A stretch of DNA of 20,099 bases, from positions 7,805 to 27,903 of the forward strand of contig NWUY0300027933.1 of NCBI GenBank assembly GCA_004151065.3, read 5' to 3'. This document shows positions 19,240 through 20,099 of this stretch, one piece after another (within the stretch, counting starts at the first letter, position 1; every line of letters starts with the position of its first letter). The translations under genes and the position numbers were made by a program. A model generated the notes under the pieces. It ran no database searches. It was not told where the DNA came from and saw only the letters and a list, made by a program, of their open reading frames with translations. This stretch comes from Larix sibirica (Eukaryota > Streptophyta > Pinopsida > Pinales > Pinaceae).

Positions 19240-20099
19240 TTTTATTAAATGGTTACAATAGTAGGCTCCTTTTCTATAAAGTAGGTTCAAGAGTTAGGGA
19301 AATTAATAGGTTCATGCTATTCAACATATATACAATGCTTCTCAACATCTAAAGAATGTAATCTTTATTTTAAATAACATAATTACGAAGAAAAAAATTG
19401 CAAAAAAAAATATATTTTCTCATGAAATTTATATTATCCATGGCAACCTATCAATTACTCCCATGTAATATACATTTCTCCTGAGACAAAAGAAAGACAA
19501 CCATAAATAATTGTTGCATATATGTACTAATCTTTTTTCCAAGGAAAACCTTGTGGGGAACCCATGGGATTCTTGATCCATAAACAATTGGCTTATAGCC
19601 TCGCGGTTTCACCAATATGGATGTTTACAATTATGAAAGAAATAAAAAATGTTCACAATGATAAATTGCCTCGAAATTAACTCAATAACACTAATGACAT
19701 CGCATAACATACAGTAAATAAACAGTGCAATAGAACGACCATCGCACACATAATAGCATTAGACGGAAAGACAATGTTTACCCTAGAAACCAAAAATGGG
19801 AAAACTAACATTCAAAGGGCTTCAATTGGCTTTTTTATTATTTGACAATATGCAAGTTACAGACTCTCTAGGTCTCTTACAACTTCATGAAGAAATTCAT
19901 ACAACCTTTCATCTTTACTCTATGTCCCATCCTTTTGTTTCTCCTCATGGAGAATGAGTAAATAGGAGGATCGTTGGCCTGGGGGATAGATGGAAGTTCA
20001 AGCGTCCCCAAGCCTTCAACTTCCCCAAGCCTTTATCTAGTGATATGTATTCTTTCTTACACACGTGATCTCTGTTTCATTAAATTTTCATGATCTGCA
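19240..20099. other. Right edge, no gene recognised
   Basis: No convincing reading frame on either strand. A-rich runs at 19389-19409 might be the remains of a LINE 3' tail, but no end or target-site duplication can be shown. The segment near 19540-19610 (CAAGGAAAACCTTGTGGGGA, then GGGATTCTTGATCC) has the look of an LTR or leader of another retroelement, which is only an impression. Confidence 0.35.

Larger units (their letters stand above)
16222..19240 (+). mobile_element. Second plant L1-type LINE, RT core deleted, with RNase H
   Basis: The order on the plus strand is a possible ORF1 remnant, EN (16729 to about 17400), EN-RT linker (to about 17970), post-RT region and zf-RVT (about 17975-18720), and RNase H (about 18870-19210). 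The whole RT catalytic core is missing between about 17940 and 17990. The EN, zf-RVT and RNase H matches are to the same broad family as the minus-strand LINE at 3641-9058, but the sequences differ enough, and the AT content is high enough, to call it a separate and older lineage. Both ends are approximate. Confidence 0.85.

Noticed and set aside
1-20099. CRISPR array, tRNA or rRNA genes, bacterial operon or novel defence system
   Set aside because: No spaced repeats, no cloverleaf-like sequence or rRNA motif was noticed, and every recognisable coding piece is a plant retroelement or a host-gene fragment.

Overview
This window looks like intergenic DNA from a large, repeat-rich seed-plant nuclear genome. 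It holds broken retrotransposons of plant-typical families: two L1-type LINEs with an AP-like endonuclease, reverse transcriptase and zf-RVT, plus RNase H in one of them; and Ty3/gypsy pol pieces, one with a chromodomain and a 3' LTR. It also has one fragment resembling the plant exosome nuclease RRP44/DIS3, and long AT-rich spacers. A conifer or similar giant genome would fit, but the sequence alone does not prove it. I see no intact host gene, no tRNA or rRNA gene and no CRISPR array.

Layout, left to right. (1) 340-2310, minus strand: a degenerate gag-like or accessory ORF. (2) 2800-3560, minus strand: the integrase end of a Ty3/gypsy element. (3) 3640: one ambiguous base (N) at the point where gypsy sequence gives way to LINE sequence. 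(4) 3641-9058, minus strand: a nearly full-length LINE (5' leader, ORF1 with a DUF4283-like domain and zinc knuckle, ORF2 with EN-RT-partial zf-RVT). (5) 9058-10115, plus strand: an open segment of unknown origin running in frame into an RRP44/DIS3 RNB-domain pseudogene fragment. (6) 10116-11557: AT-rich spacer with an AAAAT-type repeat and a 43-bp tandem duplication. (7) 11558-14792, plus strand: a 5'-truncated Ty3/gypsy chromovirus (RT palm, RNase H, integrase, chromodomain, polypurine tract, LTR), followed by a primer-binding-site-like sequence that a simple 3' LTR should not have. (8) 14930-16221: AT-rich spacer. (9) 16222-19240, plus strand: a second LINE that has lost its whole RT core but keeps EN, zf-RVT and RNase H remnants, with a TA/TG microsatellite at its end. 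(10) 19240-20099: nothing recognisable.

None of these parts forms a working system. All coding regions carry in-frame stops and frameshifts, many at codons where C-to-T or G-to-A change is the simplest explanation, as expected for old methylated plant transposons. The points most worth following up are the RRP44/DIS3 fragment with its in-frame unknown leader, the gag-like ORF lying downstream of an integrase, the LTR with internal-type sequence on both sides, the long unassigned N-terminal part of LINE ORF1, and the clean RT deletion in the second LINE.
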